A DNA stretch of 64,000 nt, taken from Haliclona indistincta. Its lineage: Eukaryota > Porifera > Demospongiae > Haplosclerida > Chalinidae. A model generated the notes under the pieces. It did not search any database, was not told the DNA's origin, and saw only the letters and a list, made by a program, of their open reading frames with translations. Each line of letters starts with the position of its first letter. Position 1 is the stretch's first letter. The stretch is taken from contig OZ024792.1 in the NCBI GenBank assembly GCA_964017065.1, positions 4,459,754-4,523,753 of the forward strand, read 5' to 3'. Both the position numbers and the translations under genes were made by a program. Positions 46,701-58,300 of the stretch are shown here, piece by piece.

Positions 46701-49700
46701 ACAGGTGTGTACATTTTGCTTTGTCTTTTGCCTAACAAAACTGAGCCACCCACAACACAAATAGTGGAATTCTACTAATGTGGGTATGGTACAAGTGCTT
46801 GCTACAGCAAAAGGCTTCATCATTATAGGCATTGTTCCTATCCTGAGTGAGTGCACTGGTTCCTGAGCTGTGCTGCAAACTTGTATAATGAACTTGAAGT
46901 GATAGTCTCAGAACAAATTGAAACTTTCTTTGAGGACACAGAACACCGGTTATTAATGACAGAAGCAAATGTAACGAAAAAATTGAGATGACTGTAGATG
47001 TACAGTATTGACATCTTTGTTGGGTGTTTGTACTGCACTAAGAACCTATGTTTTCATCAAGTCCGGTTTAGTAGTGATAGTCGTGTGTGATAGTGCAAGT
47101 GATAGTGGGTTTACTTTAACATCACGGCATACCATAGATCGGGAAAGTTTTGTATACCAAAGATTTCGTCCGTTACATTTTACGTTCTTTAGTTGTCAGT
47201 GCTAACTGTGTATTACCAAAAAGTTTTCGGTGCTAATGCATTGTGTGTTTAATTTTGTCGCTAGGACAGACAACAAAATATTCTAATGCTGAAAATTTCC
47301 ACATAAACAGCTGTGAGATCACTTGCCTATTATGACGTTGCTAGGGACCATCTTTACTGCAGTGCAAAAATGAAACCAACATTATATTATGGAGCCAAAT
47401 AGAAGCTCCTTTCCTGCAGTTAATCCAGGAGAAATCTCTCGTAGTGAAGTAGCTTTTCAGTAATTAGAGGATCCAGTATAGTGAAAATTTCCATGGCATG
47501 TTGGTAGCAGTAGCTTGGTACAGATGTGTATCTCTTTGCCGCATAGTGGTGGAGTCTGATAATTAGCTGGTTTCTTATTGAAACATGAAGAGAACCACTT
47601 CTTGGTGTACGGTACTAGCTAGTTAAAACACTGTTGCACGTGATTTGGGGTGTGGTTGAGACGGCGAAGCCGAGTGGTGTATCAGCATCTAGACTGACAC
47701 CTCAAATGCTTGTATTTGCATGAGCAGTGCTTGTACTGGTTTGTAGTGCTGAATCTTCGTGCCAGGGTGACTTTTTTGTGAAGTTGAGCTAAAGTCAATC
47801 TCCGCCCACTGTGTTATAACTTCCCTGTCCGTGCTATATTTTCTCACCATACGCAATATGAAATTATAAAACCAACGGCACCTTTGATATGCCCACATAG
47901 AGTGCTAAAATATTTAAATTTTGTGCCGCCAAAATTTTTCGAGTGAAAATTTCGTGCTGCAAAAAAATGGCAGCTCTACATACATAAGCATCTTGTCAAG
48001 ATTAGGTCCAAATTAATTACGAGACACTCATAAAAAATGATGACTAAAATGTCTATGTTTACTATTAGGGAGACACGGTAGTGTCTTAGGGAGACACGGT
48101 AGTGTCTTAGGGAGACACGGTAGTGTCTCCCTATGTAGGGTTGAACGAGAAAACAAGATGGCGGCTACATACAATGTATTAGCGTTCAAACGCTGATATT
48201 TCGCCTGGTGATGAATTTTATACGTCTAAAGACACTTAAATCTGCTATCTGGCGTTGCCCCATCTTACAGTAGCAATGAGATTGCTCGAGATTGTTACTA
48301 AAGTGACGAACCTGGAAACGGTGAAAATCGAGTTTCGTCATCTTCGTTTTCTTCTTTCTTCTTTCTTTCTTCCACTCGCCTAGCACCTTTACGTGAGCAG
48401 TGCCGAGACCAAAACACCCACGAACAGTCGTGAAATTCACCTGGCATGTGCCTTTTGAACTTAGTTTTTAGCGAAACGGCGATATAAATTCCGCGATTTC
48501 TCAATCGTGATCCATTGTCAGCTAAGTGTTAGACGCCATTAATAATTATAGTGATTGCGCAATACGCACGTGACCAAGCTGTGGTTAGCGCACGTGACCA
48601 AGCACAAGCTTGCGTATTGCCACGCCGTATAGATCACGGAGAACACATATTTGTCTGGAGTCTTCGAAGAACGGTAAGCTAGCAAGCGCAGAATCACCAT
48701 TCTGCCTTGCCAGATAATTATAACCGCCGTAAACAAGTGTGGGCGGGGCTCGTATGCACTGTATTCATGCATGCGTAGGCGAGCTGATATCTACAGCATA
48801 AGAAATATTTTAGCTACAAGTTTAAAAGTGTTAATAATAAAGAAAAGCCATCAACAACAGGAAAACCAAACCAATGGTGGAAACAAAGATGGCACAGTAA
48901 TTGCATGATATTGAACTGTACTTCACTGAAAAAGAAAAAAGGACACAAACAAGAAAATTAAAAAGATTTCTATCGAAATCAAAAGGATGTAGGGTTGTGA
49001 AATCTACCACTGGTCAACAATGTAAACTAACAAGGAACAAGCATGGAATATTGACTTGCTAACAGACCATAGATCCTACATCAGTGGCTGTACATAAGCT
49101 GTCACAAGCTGAATGCACGTCAGGTGTCAGTCAAGCTAAGCTGAACTAGCTATAGTCAACTACAGCAGCCACTGATGTAGGGATCTATGGTCTGTTAGCA
49201 AGTCAATATTCCATGCTTGTTCCTTGTTAGTTTACATTGTTGACCAGTGGTAGATTTCACAACCCTACATCCTTTTGATTTCGATAGAAATCTTTTTAAT
49301 TTTCTACACTCTATTCTAAGCAAATCATGAAGTTTTGACTTTGAAGGTTTGTACTTGGTGATTGTTTCAAATGCATTATCATTTCTAAATGTTATTATGT
49401 GTGATCTACTTTTCATTCTCTAACCTTACCTCTGTGTTTCCATTCTCTAGCCTTACCTCTGTGTTTCCATTCTCTAGCCTTACCTCTGTGTTTTCATTCT
49501 CTAGCCTTACCTCTGTGTTTCCATTCTGTAGCCTTACCTCTGTGTTTCCATTCTCTAGCCTTACCTCTGTGTTTCCATTCTCTAGCCTTACCTCTGTGTT
49601 TCCATTCTCTAGCCTTACCTCTGTGTTTCCATTCTCTAGCCTTACCTCTGTGATTTCATCCTTTAGTCCTCTAAGTGCAGTTTCTACTGTAGATCAGTTT

Positions 49701-51583
49701 TGATATGTTACATCAAACAGAGAGTTTATAATTAAGAAGAGTGTCGAACGTAACATACCCGCGTACAAAAATCTGTGTATAAAGTAACGTGACACGCACG
49801 TGAGCTAGTGACGCTGAATCCTGCTGCTCCATAGGCGCGCAGGCAGTGCGGATCGATGGCTGTACTCATTTGAATAACGCGGGAATACTGACACATTACA
49901 GACACATTTACGCGATTTCTCGCGTGCGTGTCACGTTACTTTATACACAGATTTTGTAAGCGGATATGCTACGTTCGACACTCTTGTGACTTGCTCGGCT
50001 CACTAAAAGAGACTGTGTTCCTAGTTTTAGTGACGATTGATTTATCCTCAAGTGTACATGCGAACTTCCAACAGCTCATTTTTTTCTTCAAAACCACAAA
50101 CACAGCAACATGAAATTTAATGAACTTTTTTAGCAGACGAAGACAAACTGACATCCACTAGGCCGTCCCGTTGTGTTCTACTTTCTTGCAGCATGCTTTG
50201 ATTGTTGCAAAAAATGAAATGCCTACATTGTCTTTCATTGTCATCTTTTATTTATTTAAATATGTGAACAATCATAAAAACTGGTTAATAAAAATACCGG
50301 ATGGGAATGGTATTGACTGACTACCCAAACCACAGTCATCATCTTACAGTGTTTGTTTGGTGTAGGCTTCTCAAGATCAAGGAATGGGTTGATGAGAGGG
50401 ATCCACATGCTACCATGATACCATTCAGTGGTGCTCTGGAGCAAAAGGTCAGTAAATATAGCCAATGGTTGTGGTAAGGTCTGATGTGGTATCTGAAAAT
50501 AAGTTTGTTATGATCTGTGTACTAAACCACATGTATCCATTCACTGTACATGTGACACTGCCATAGCTTTGCTGAATTAGTGTCAAAACAAGCTTCTTGC
50601 ATAAAATTATTTTAACCCATGGTCAGGTATCTCCCTCTCTGGGCATGAAATATACTTTGCAATCTCTTTATAAATACAGAATAACAATACCTTACAGCAT
50701 TTGTCCATCTTTAGGATAAATAGATGGTGGAGCATAAAATTAATAACCATAAATAAAGCAATTTGAAGCTTTAATAAGTGTCTCTATTAAAGCAAAATTT
50801 GTCAACTGTGCATACTTCATTTTGTTGTAGTTTTCATATTCTGCTATGATGCTCCAAGTCCTCAGTCATAAACCACTTGGCTAGCTTGCACTTCTAATTT
50901 AATCGGTAATTACCATTCAAATTATGAAGTATATATTAGGGACCAGATGTAGTCTAGACAGGAGATGCTAGCCAAGTACATGGAGTATTCAGCTGCTCTG
51001 TATGAGTTGTACTCATTATTGTTCAAAATTGAGAAGTGGCTGTTACTAAAAGAAGGTTGTGGCTATCTTGTTGTGATTATGAAATCTCTGCTCCTGATCA
51101 TACCACCACAGTTGTCCTAACTTCTTGTATATTGTGGAGTATTTTTACAACTAACATTATTGTTCACTAAATCCAAGAGCATGCACACTCATCTGTAAGA
51201 GGCAAATAAGAGTTGTATGATGCTATCTCTCAGTGTGAGAGGTTGTCTACAGCCATTGGTCCAAATGTATAGACACCTCTATTGGTAGTGTTTGGTGGTT
51301 ATTACATCACTCATGTCATGAATTGAAGTCTAGTTTGCTACCCAACCACAGTCTTGTTACTGTATGTTTAGCTACTAGACATGCCCGATGATGAGAGAGC
51401 AAGATATTGCGAAGAAAAGAAACTGAACAGGTAACTGACTGGTTATTAACTGTTATCATATCCTGGCTACCTCATCTCGGTCTCCAGTGCTCTGCCTAAG
51501 ATCATCACTAGTGGCTACCGAGCTCTAAACCTACAGTACTTCTTCACTGGTGGGCCTGATGAAGTGAGAGCATGGACCATGCA
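43785..51583 (+). CDS. OLA1: Obg-like ATPase 1 (3' end lost in assembly gap)
   Basis: A cytosolic YchF-family P-loop ATPase. Eleven exons join in phase. Exon 1 is 43,785-43,885 ([19 protein letters not shown]). Exon 2, from 43,938, completes GLPNVGKS (G1). Exon 3 has [17 protein letters not shown] and [15 protein letters not shown] (G3-like DIAG). Then [72 protein letters not shown]; exon 8 to 45,421 with [14 protein letters not shown] (NLSE specificity motif). TG+G gives Trp across a 4.9-kb intron to 50,366-50,447 ([20 protein letters not shown]). Then 51,372-51,430 and 51,488-51,583 ([19 protein letters not shown], start of the TGS domain). About 75 C-terminal residues are missing. The exon 2-3 intron looks AT-AC. 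Confidence 0.92.
46486..46583. mobile_element. 98-bp mini-MITE with 18-bp TIRs
   Basis: CGAACGACTTTTGATAAC at the left and its exact complement at the right, in the large OLA1 intron. The terminal TCGAACG is reminiscent of the family-X termini (30,597; 49,737). No target duplication could be fixed. Confidence 0.7.
48067..48132. repeat. Triple direct repeat with hairpin
   Basis: AGGGAGACACGGTAGTGTCT occurs three times in a row. Because AGGGAGACAC and GTGTCTCCCT are complementary, the final unit closes into a 10-bp-stem hairpin with a GGTA loop. Confidence 0.85.
48953..49304. repeat. Foldback: 138/139-bp inverted arms, 75-base loop
   Basis: The left arm, 48,953-49,090, and the right arm, 49,166-49,304, are complementary except for one extra base (ATCC-TAC against ATCCCTAC). 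If transcribed with OLA1 this would be a long double-stranded hairpin. A frame on - (49,195-49,416) reads through the right arm and into the adjoining minisatellite, but has no known domain. Confidence 0.92.
49414..49653. repeat. 27-bp minisatellite, nine units
   Basis: The unit is CATTCTCTAGCCTTACCTCT plus GTGTTTC. On the minus strand each unit contains CAGAGGTAAGG, a close match to a 5' splice site, and translates as NTEVRLENG in one frame. The 27-bp period keeps frame. It abuts the foldback. Confidence 0.92.
49737..49985. mobile_element. TIR element, about 65-bp inverted ends (family X)
   Basis: AAGAGTGTCGAACGTA, ACAAAA(A)TCTGTGTATAAAG and TAACGTGACACGCACG recur in complement at 49,920-49,985. 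It is 249 bp with no ORF. The outer AAGAGTRTCGAACG and inner AAAGTAACRTGAC are shared with the element at 30,597-31,178. Confidence 0.82.
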
Positions 51584-51619
51584 GGTCAGCACCACTTGCT
51601 ATAAATATTTGAAGTACTT

Positions 51620-51819
51620 NNNNNNNNNNNNNNNNNNNNNNNNNNNNNNNNNNNNNNNNNNNNNNNNNNNNNNNNNNNNNNNNNNNNNNNNNNNNNNNNN
51701 NNNNNNNNNNNNNNNNNNNNNNNNNNNNNNNNNNNNNNNNNNNNNNNNNNNNNNNNNNNNNNNNNNNNNNNNNNNNNNNNNNNNNNNNNNNNNNNNNNNN
51801 NNNNNNNNNNNNNNNNNNN
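51620..51819. other. Assembly gap (200 N)
   Basis: A run of exactly 200 N, probably a nominal scaffold gap. It removes the last OLA1 exon(s) coming from the left and the 3' end of the Sp-like gene coming from the right, so the true distance is unknown. Any reading frame drawn through it is meaningless. Confidence 0.98.
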
Positions 51820-53466
51820 CAATGCTTCTGCTACTTCAGCTCTTTGCGACAATTCATTTAATAGTCCCTGGACCTCTTCCACAGCACTGTTGGCCAGCTC
51901 TTGTGTAGCCTTTTTGTCCTCATCTATCACTTCAGTGGTGGTAATGCTCTCCTGGACAGCGGTTTCTGTCGGGTAGCTCTGTGGGACAGTTAGCTCACTG
52001 GCAATAGCTGCACCCTGGGCAAGTTGTGCCAGAGTCTCACTAGCAGCAGTCAGTTCGGCATTGGCCGCCATTGATTCAGCGATGGCTATCGTATTAAGCT
52101 CACTGGATATTGTAACGCCAGACGAGAGGGCAGAAATGGCTTGAAGCTGAGCAACAGCGGAAGCTACTGGTTGCTCAACAGTGCAGGGCTCCATTGACTG
52201 AACACTCACTGCCATAGCGTCAGCATCTGAAGTAAGCTTCTGCGGAGAATTTTTGAAGTGTATCTTGGTGTGTTTAGCAAGATGGTCGCTACGCATAAAA
52301 CGCTTGTCACAGTATTTGCATTGGAAATTTTTCTCGCCGGTGTGCGTCTTGAGATGACGGTGGAGTTCATCTGAACGGGTAAACTTGCGATCACAAAGAG
52401 GCCATGTGCATACATAAGGCTTTTCTCCTGTATGGGTGCGAAGGTGAGCCTTCAAGTGAGAGGTCTTTCCATAGACTTTAGCACATCCTGGGTAGTGGCA
52501 TATGTGAGTACGACGTTTGGGACGCTCGCCTGTCTTTTGAATCTCAAGGCAATTGGGGCAAGTGCAGTTGGCTCGTTTAGTTTGCTGGCGTGTGTTAGGA
52601 GGCGTGTAGAACAACGGTATCTGTTGACCATTGACATTGAGTACAGGAACAGTTGTTGTCTGATTAGGTGTGGAGGGTGCACTGGAGGCTCGGATGCTTA
52701 TCTGGCTAAGGTTGAGTAAATTTTGCAACGCAAGAGGAATTGACGCAATGGTAGCAGCAGATGATCCATCCTCTCTAGGAGTGCCTGGTTCACCACCTTC
52801 TTGAGTATCAATAAACAACTGACACCCTTCTTCGCCAGATTTCTCGCCACCTTGCGCTTGCTGAGCAAGAAGAGCGATGGGCAGGCTTTGGGCCAGTGTA
52901 GCAAGATTGATGATTGGAATTCCATTCGATGTTCCACCTGCTATTGAAGCAGGGATAGCAATGCCTGAGCTTTGGCCTCCAGCCAACTGGATTTGGATAG
53001 CTGTAGAAAGAGGGCTAGCACGGCTTGTGACCACCTCAGCTCCATCTGCACTCTGTGTAGCAATTACTACCTCCTCTGAGATCTGTGGAGTGGAAGAAGG
53101 GATGATGATAGTGTTGCCTTCGCTTGTGCTAACAGGAATATCTGTAACTCCCTCTTCGCCTTCTTTAGACTCGTTCCCAGAGGAGGAAGAGAGCTGTAGT
53201 GTGATAGGAACTATGTTGCCATTAATTGATACAGGTATGACAGAGGTAGACCCGGAATTAGTGGTGATCGGTACAGTATCGTCCACTGAGGTCGAGTCGC
53301 CAGCCGAGGTAGTGTCAATTGTCATTACGGCCGACATCTCTTCTCCAACTTCAGGCGGAGGATCTATTTCTGCCGTTTCAACAGTTGTGACGAGTTGCTC
53401 GATAGCCGTTGTTGTTTCGACTTCCATTGCAGTTACTTCACCACTGATTGCTGTAGATGACTCCAT
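51820..53466 (-). CDS. Sp/buttonhead-family zinc-finger transcription factor (3' partial)
   Basis: A nuclear GC-box-binding activator family. The start is [20 protein letters not shown] at 53,466; a CTTTTTAG acceptor just upstream suggests a 5' UTR intron. The first 290 residues are Ser/Thr/Ile-rich and acidic, like Sp transactivation regions. A btd box (ANCTCPNC) sits at about residues 300-308. Three C2H2 fingers lie at about 320-402: [60 protein letters not shown]. Their base-contacting residues (KTSHLKA, RSDELHR, RSDHLAK) are those of Sp1-4/KLF. The btd box makes it Sp rather than KLF. The C-terminal region is Ala/Glu-rich and runs into the gap. It converges on OLA1. Confidence 0.92.
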
Positions 53467-54273
53467 GTGTTACAAATCCCTAAAAAGGGGCAAGATGAAC
53501 ATTACTACCTGGATCACAACATAATTACAATCACCGGCTGGATAACAAAGTTAGGCCGCTCAGGCGCGTGTCGTTTTCCCGCCCAACTGTGACTTAAAGG
53601 GCGCGCAGTTTAGAAAACCAAACCAACAGCACCATACCACACGAGTCGCTCACGCACGCGCTTTTTGGCAGAGAAGACAACTATGTTGGGCAAAGCTAGC
53701 AGTAACACAAATGTAGCGGCTTGGGTGTGCCTGAGGTTTTCGCTTCATGCCAGCTTCCCGCCCACGATGCTGTAGATATCACAAGCGCCGAGGTTTGTTG
53801 GGAAGCGACGAGAAATCGGACAGTAAAACACAAGCAACATAACGAAAGGTGACAAGAAACAGCCGCCGACAGAAGCCCACATGGCCATTCGCTTAATGAG
53901 TAGAATACGTACATACAATGACAAGGAGGACTGACTCACCCGCCTAGCGTCCTTCCCTCCGAATGGAAGTAACTCAACAAAACGACACACGAAGGCGGAG
54001 TTGTGGTTTTGGCGCGTGCGGCTTCCTGCAGAGAAAGGAATGTTAATCGCGGCTCGGCCCACACCTTTTGTTCTCTGCCATGCGCAATCAAATTACCTTT
54101 GACAGAATTTCTGGCGTCTGAAAACCAACTTCTGGTAGCTAGAAGGAAAGTCCAGGGTTTGTAAATGTCCTAGAATCTCAATAAAGGCTAACACAAGGAA
54201 GGGAGGCGGAGAAAGGAGGCGAAACTATGGGTGGATCCGACGGCTACTTCGACACGCCCTGGTCTTCTTGACC
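53467..54273 (-). promoter_or_regulatory. Sp-like gene 5' UTR/promoter region
   Basis: Contains the probable 5' UTR intron acceptor near 53,480, GC-rich patches (GGGCGCGC near 53,598) and no supported coding exon. Small frames on - at 53,696-54,062 show no recognisable domain. The exact transcription start is not visible. Confidence 0.4.
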
Positions 54274-55107
54274 CATAGATACAGTATACCAACAGGGATT
54301 AGCAACGCCAATACATTTTGTATTACGAGCTGATTTACATCCTCGTTACGGGTTAAAAATTAAACGTTGCCTTGCAACGAGCTCGTTGCTAAGCTAGCTC
54401 TTGACGACCGTGCTAAGAAGAGTCACTGGCACGGCACGTTGTCGAGCTCTGGTGATTGACTAGTGCGTTCTTCATACACTTTGATAGTAAAGGCGACTTG
54501 AGTACTGTTTCGTTTTGATCGCTAACCGGCGAATCGGTTGTAGGTTGCAGGACAATCGTTGTAAAACGCTAACAAACAGTTTGTTTACTCTGCTGAAAAG
54601 CGGTTGTGTACCTGTTACTAGTTTTTAGTTGTGCTTCGGTCCATTCTTTGCTGATAACATGTTAGTTCGTACATGTCCTCGTGGAAATAGCGCATTTTCT
54701 ATTCTCGATCTCACACGGTGCAGCGCTATCACACTAGACAAACTAAGCCGTTCAGCCCTACGGTACGGGTCTTTGTGTACCTCTTCTGACAATAGATACA
54801 CTCTGGCTGATCTTGTTTTCAGTTTATCCTCGAGAAGAAAGGCTGTTCTATGGAACCAACTGTGCTGAAAGAAGATCTTGCTTTTAACATTGGCTTTCTC
54901 GTGCTTTGAATCCTTCGTTGTACTGACAATTTTCCTGCCTTCGCGCTACAGCAGTCCTACTCACACACGCGATTAGTCAAGCCATGCTATTTGGCGGGCC
55001 CTACTCTTCGCACGCTGTGCTCTAACACGTTGAAAATTTAACCCGTAACGCGGATGTAGTTGAAATTCCTGTCCGTTGCTAATCCCTGTGAGTATATTGT
55101 ATCTATG
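54274..55107. mobile_element. TIR element with 7-bp target duplication
   Basis: CATAGATACAGTATACC then ACAGGGATTAGCAACG, and further in CGTTACGGGTTAAAAATT, recur in complement at 55,022-55,107. CTTGACC flanks both sides (54,267-54,273 and 55,108-55,114). It is 834 bp. An internal + frame at 54,629-54,868 has no recognisable domain, so it is probably non-autonomous. The 55,115-55,339 stretch holds nothing I can support. Confidence 0.8.
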
Positions 55108-55339
55108 CTTGACCTTACCTCTGTCGGAAATGACGTCATTTAATAAACTCAACCCACCAATCGGCTTCGACCAGGTAGCCCGGCCCACGCACCGCCTCAC
55201 GATCACGCTACTATTGTTGGGTGTGTCGACACACCTTAGCCGCACCGACTATCAACACAATCAAAGTGTAAACATTGACAAATGCAATGATAAGTTGATA
55301 ACTGTACTGTACAGGTTAAAAAAGCATATTAATGAAATT

Positions 55340-58300
55340 TCACATTACTGAGGTGTCAAAACGTTTCAAGAGCCTCTGAAATACAGAATCTGTAGTTTTA
55401 GTTTTATATTGCTTGCTAACAGTTTGTTTCTGAGGATAGTGAGTCTTTTGCTTCGCAATTAGCTCTTCAAATATTTTTCGCACATACTTAGTTTGTCCAC
55501 TGTGTTCGCTATAGAAAAGACAACTGATAGACAGGCATGAATTATAGCAAGCTAGCATACATACCTGGTGTGTTTTTGAGCTGGAACAATATCACCTGCA
55601 GTGTGATGCTTGAGCATTGTGGTGGTCTGTGTCAATAAATAACTAATGATTTATGCAGACAATACAAAGTATTATCTTGGGAATATGAATTAGGCATAGA
55701 CTCCTGCACTAGCTAACTCCTAAACCAAGCATAGAATGTGAAGCTTAGCAATACTGTAGCTATGCATTATTAGCTGAATGAAAGCAGACAAGATCTAAGA
55801 AACCACACTACTCAATGACAAACTGTACACTATTCAGCTTCCAATATATAGTGTGTGCATTGACAACTCCACTGACTATGCACTGCATAATAGTTTATAA
55901 CAGTACCTCAACCGGATGTCTTCTTACAGCTTCTGTCCGCTGTGAGTAGTCGTCAGCTTTTTTGACTTCATTGTCTAATGTTGTAATATTCATTTCCAAG
56001 TCGATCGCTCTGAGATCTTCATTGGAATGATGCTGAGGACTCTGCATAGCAATAGAGAGTAAAAAATACCACATTTTGAACTTCAGCATGCAGGTGTTGT
56101 CCTCTCCCACAAATATGTACGGACACGTGCAAGTGTATGTACGCACATCAACACACATTCAAAAGGCTTCTGTACACAAGTGACTACTCACCTCAGCAAC
56201 CTCTACCACTGCCCCATCTTCTTCATGCAGTTGGTTAGATTCATCCACCACTTCATCAAATATGATTGTAGTGTCAGAACAAGTACTGTGATTTTCGTCC
56301 TCTTGTAACGATTTGCTGGTATCTGTAAATTTATGGTGAAGACATGTATAATACATGTATATGAAACTACATTGCTTTTAAGCTTGAATTTCTTACAGAC
56401 CACAAACAGTGTAATCGGATATGCTGCAGAGACTACAAAATCCCTGACCAGGTCTGTTGTTTTGGAGTGGGGGTTCTGATCACATGACATAAATCATATA
56501 AAACCTCACCATAACACCTGTTGCATACCAAGGGTCACCTGCCCCCTACCAACATATTATCTAGGTCCTAGCAACAACTGGATTTGAAAATTCATAGGCC
56601 TTGGTTTAGACTTAGGATGTGACTGTATAAACGGCTGGGCATCTTTGTCTTAATGAAACCATATGAAAGATGCCGTGTTCTCATGGTGACCAACCAGGTG
56701 GCTGATAGACAGACAGACATGAAGTGACACCATAATCTTGTATATATGCTTTTTGTATACAAGCGATGATTGATCATGTATGTACACATTATGTATTGCA
56801 CACATCAAACCATTCCAAGTGCTTCTACAGGCCAGAATCCTCTCAACCACTAATAGGACAGGATACAGTATGTATGTGTAATAGTATGCTCTAGTATAAA
56901 AACAAAGAGTATTGTGAATTTGGCTTCCAGGTTTTCCTGACAAAGTGAAAGGTGTTAGCTATTGATTGCTAACTAGTGGATATACCAATTAATGGTTAGC
57001 TACACACCAATGAAAACATTGTGATTTGTACCTTGACTTGCTGGAGTACTAGGCTGAGGTGAAACTTCGTTTTGAGTGAGAATTCTTTGCTCAATCTCGG
57101 CAACGCTAGCCAACACACATTGCTGCAGTTTTGATCTCAAGCTCTCTGCAAACAGAAAGTGTTAGTGCTGAGTCTCTTACTCAGTGCATGGTTTTCAATT
57201 TCAAGTTAGTTTAGCACTTCCCTTGTAGTACAAATGAGGAATAGTACCTTTTTGTTGAATTCTCAGTGCCTTGTCTTTCTTCTTTTGTTGATATTCTATC
57301 CACACTAAAGTGACAAAAGTGGTGTACTTATATAATACTTATGGGTTGTTCACCACTCTCTCTAACTTAATTAGTACATTATTCTTGTGGGTTGTCTGTG
57401 TCTGCTAGTTATGTACTAGAGATGCACTTTAATGGCATCAACCAGAGTGCAATGAAACAAATTTCAAACCTTTTTGAATCTTAATTGCAGCCACAGCCTC
57501 TTTTTGTCTTTGAATGTTTAATCTGCACAACCAGCCTCTCACAACTGTACATGAGCATAGTGAATAATGGTTCATTTTACAGCAACTTTACAGCACTTAC
57601 CAGCTTGTAAGAGCTTTGCAGATGATTGTCTCTTTTTTTCAACAACATACCTCCTCTTGGTCAACCACATCCTTGTGTCTAGTGCATGAAAATAGAACAG
57701 CAAGCCTGGTCTAAGTACAATGTCCACCATGCACAGGCAGTGGGTAGGCTCAATGTAAAGCTCCATTTCATACTAAGTACACAGTGTAATTTGAAATACA
57801 ACATATGTACTGAATGCTTCTCTATAGCACAGCCTATCAACAGCTCAGCTGTTCATCGGCTGTTGCTACTGTTCCACAGTAATTGGCAGTTCATTGCATA
57901 CATTGCTAAATTTGAATGCTGTTGATAACAGTCTAGGCTTGTTATCTGGTGGTAAAGAGAGAGAGTTGCTATAGCTGTGGTTGTTTGTTGTGGGCTCATT
58001 AGATCAGCTGTTTCCCAGCTGAATTCATAGACTTTCTAACACTGTATAGCTTCTTCCTCTATTAATACCTGATAGTGTAATATACACTAGCTATTGTTAC
58101 TGATAAGCTCACAGCTTTGTATGCAAATAGCTGCTTTAACTTGTCTTCTTTCTTTGCATCGTGACAGCCTTTGTCGAACATCTGTGAAATGAAAACACAT
58201 TTTGATACCATTCTGTTTGATTTGGTGCAGTTACACATACTCTTCTGAATCAATGAAGCTGCTTTCTGTCTGTCCGCCGATATTCTCTTGTATTTTGCTC

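Larger units (their letters stand above)
45422..50365 (+). other. 4.9-kb OLA1 intron filled with repeats
   Basis: No supported gene. It holds a GGGGCGAGCC-type repeat and TATC/TATG microsatellite near 45,570-45,640, a small TIR element, a triple 24-bp repeat, a long foldback, a 27-bp minisatellite and a TIR element (entered separately). Open frames such as 46,143-46,421 have no recognisable domain. Confidence 0.7.

Noticed and set aside
49195..49416. Minus-strand frame through the foldback arm ([10 protein letters not shown]...)
   Set aside because: One end overlaps the minisatellite in a frame with stops and the other lies in an inverted arm. No domain was recognised, so it is kept only as a note under the foldback.
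49414..49653. CRISPR-like array
   Set aside because: Units are contiguous 27-bp repeats without unique spacers, in a eukaryotic intron. It is a minisatellite.
51564..51908. Open frame running through the assembly gap on +
   Set aside because: It exists only because N codons are not read as stops. The left part is the OLA1 exon and intron, and the right part is antisense to the Sp-like gene.
53696..54062. Overlapping small frames upstream of the Sp-like gene
   Set aside because: No domain, in a GC-rich promoter where stops are sparse. Probably chance.
54629..54868. 79-codon frame inside the TIR element
   Set aside because: No transposase motif. Its length is within chance, and it is flanked by inverted ends of a non-autonomous element.
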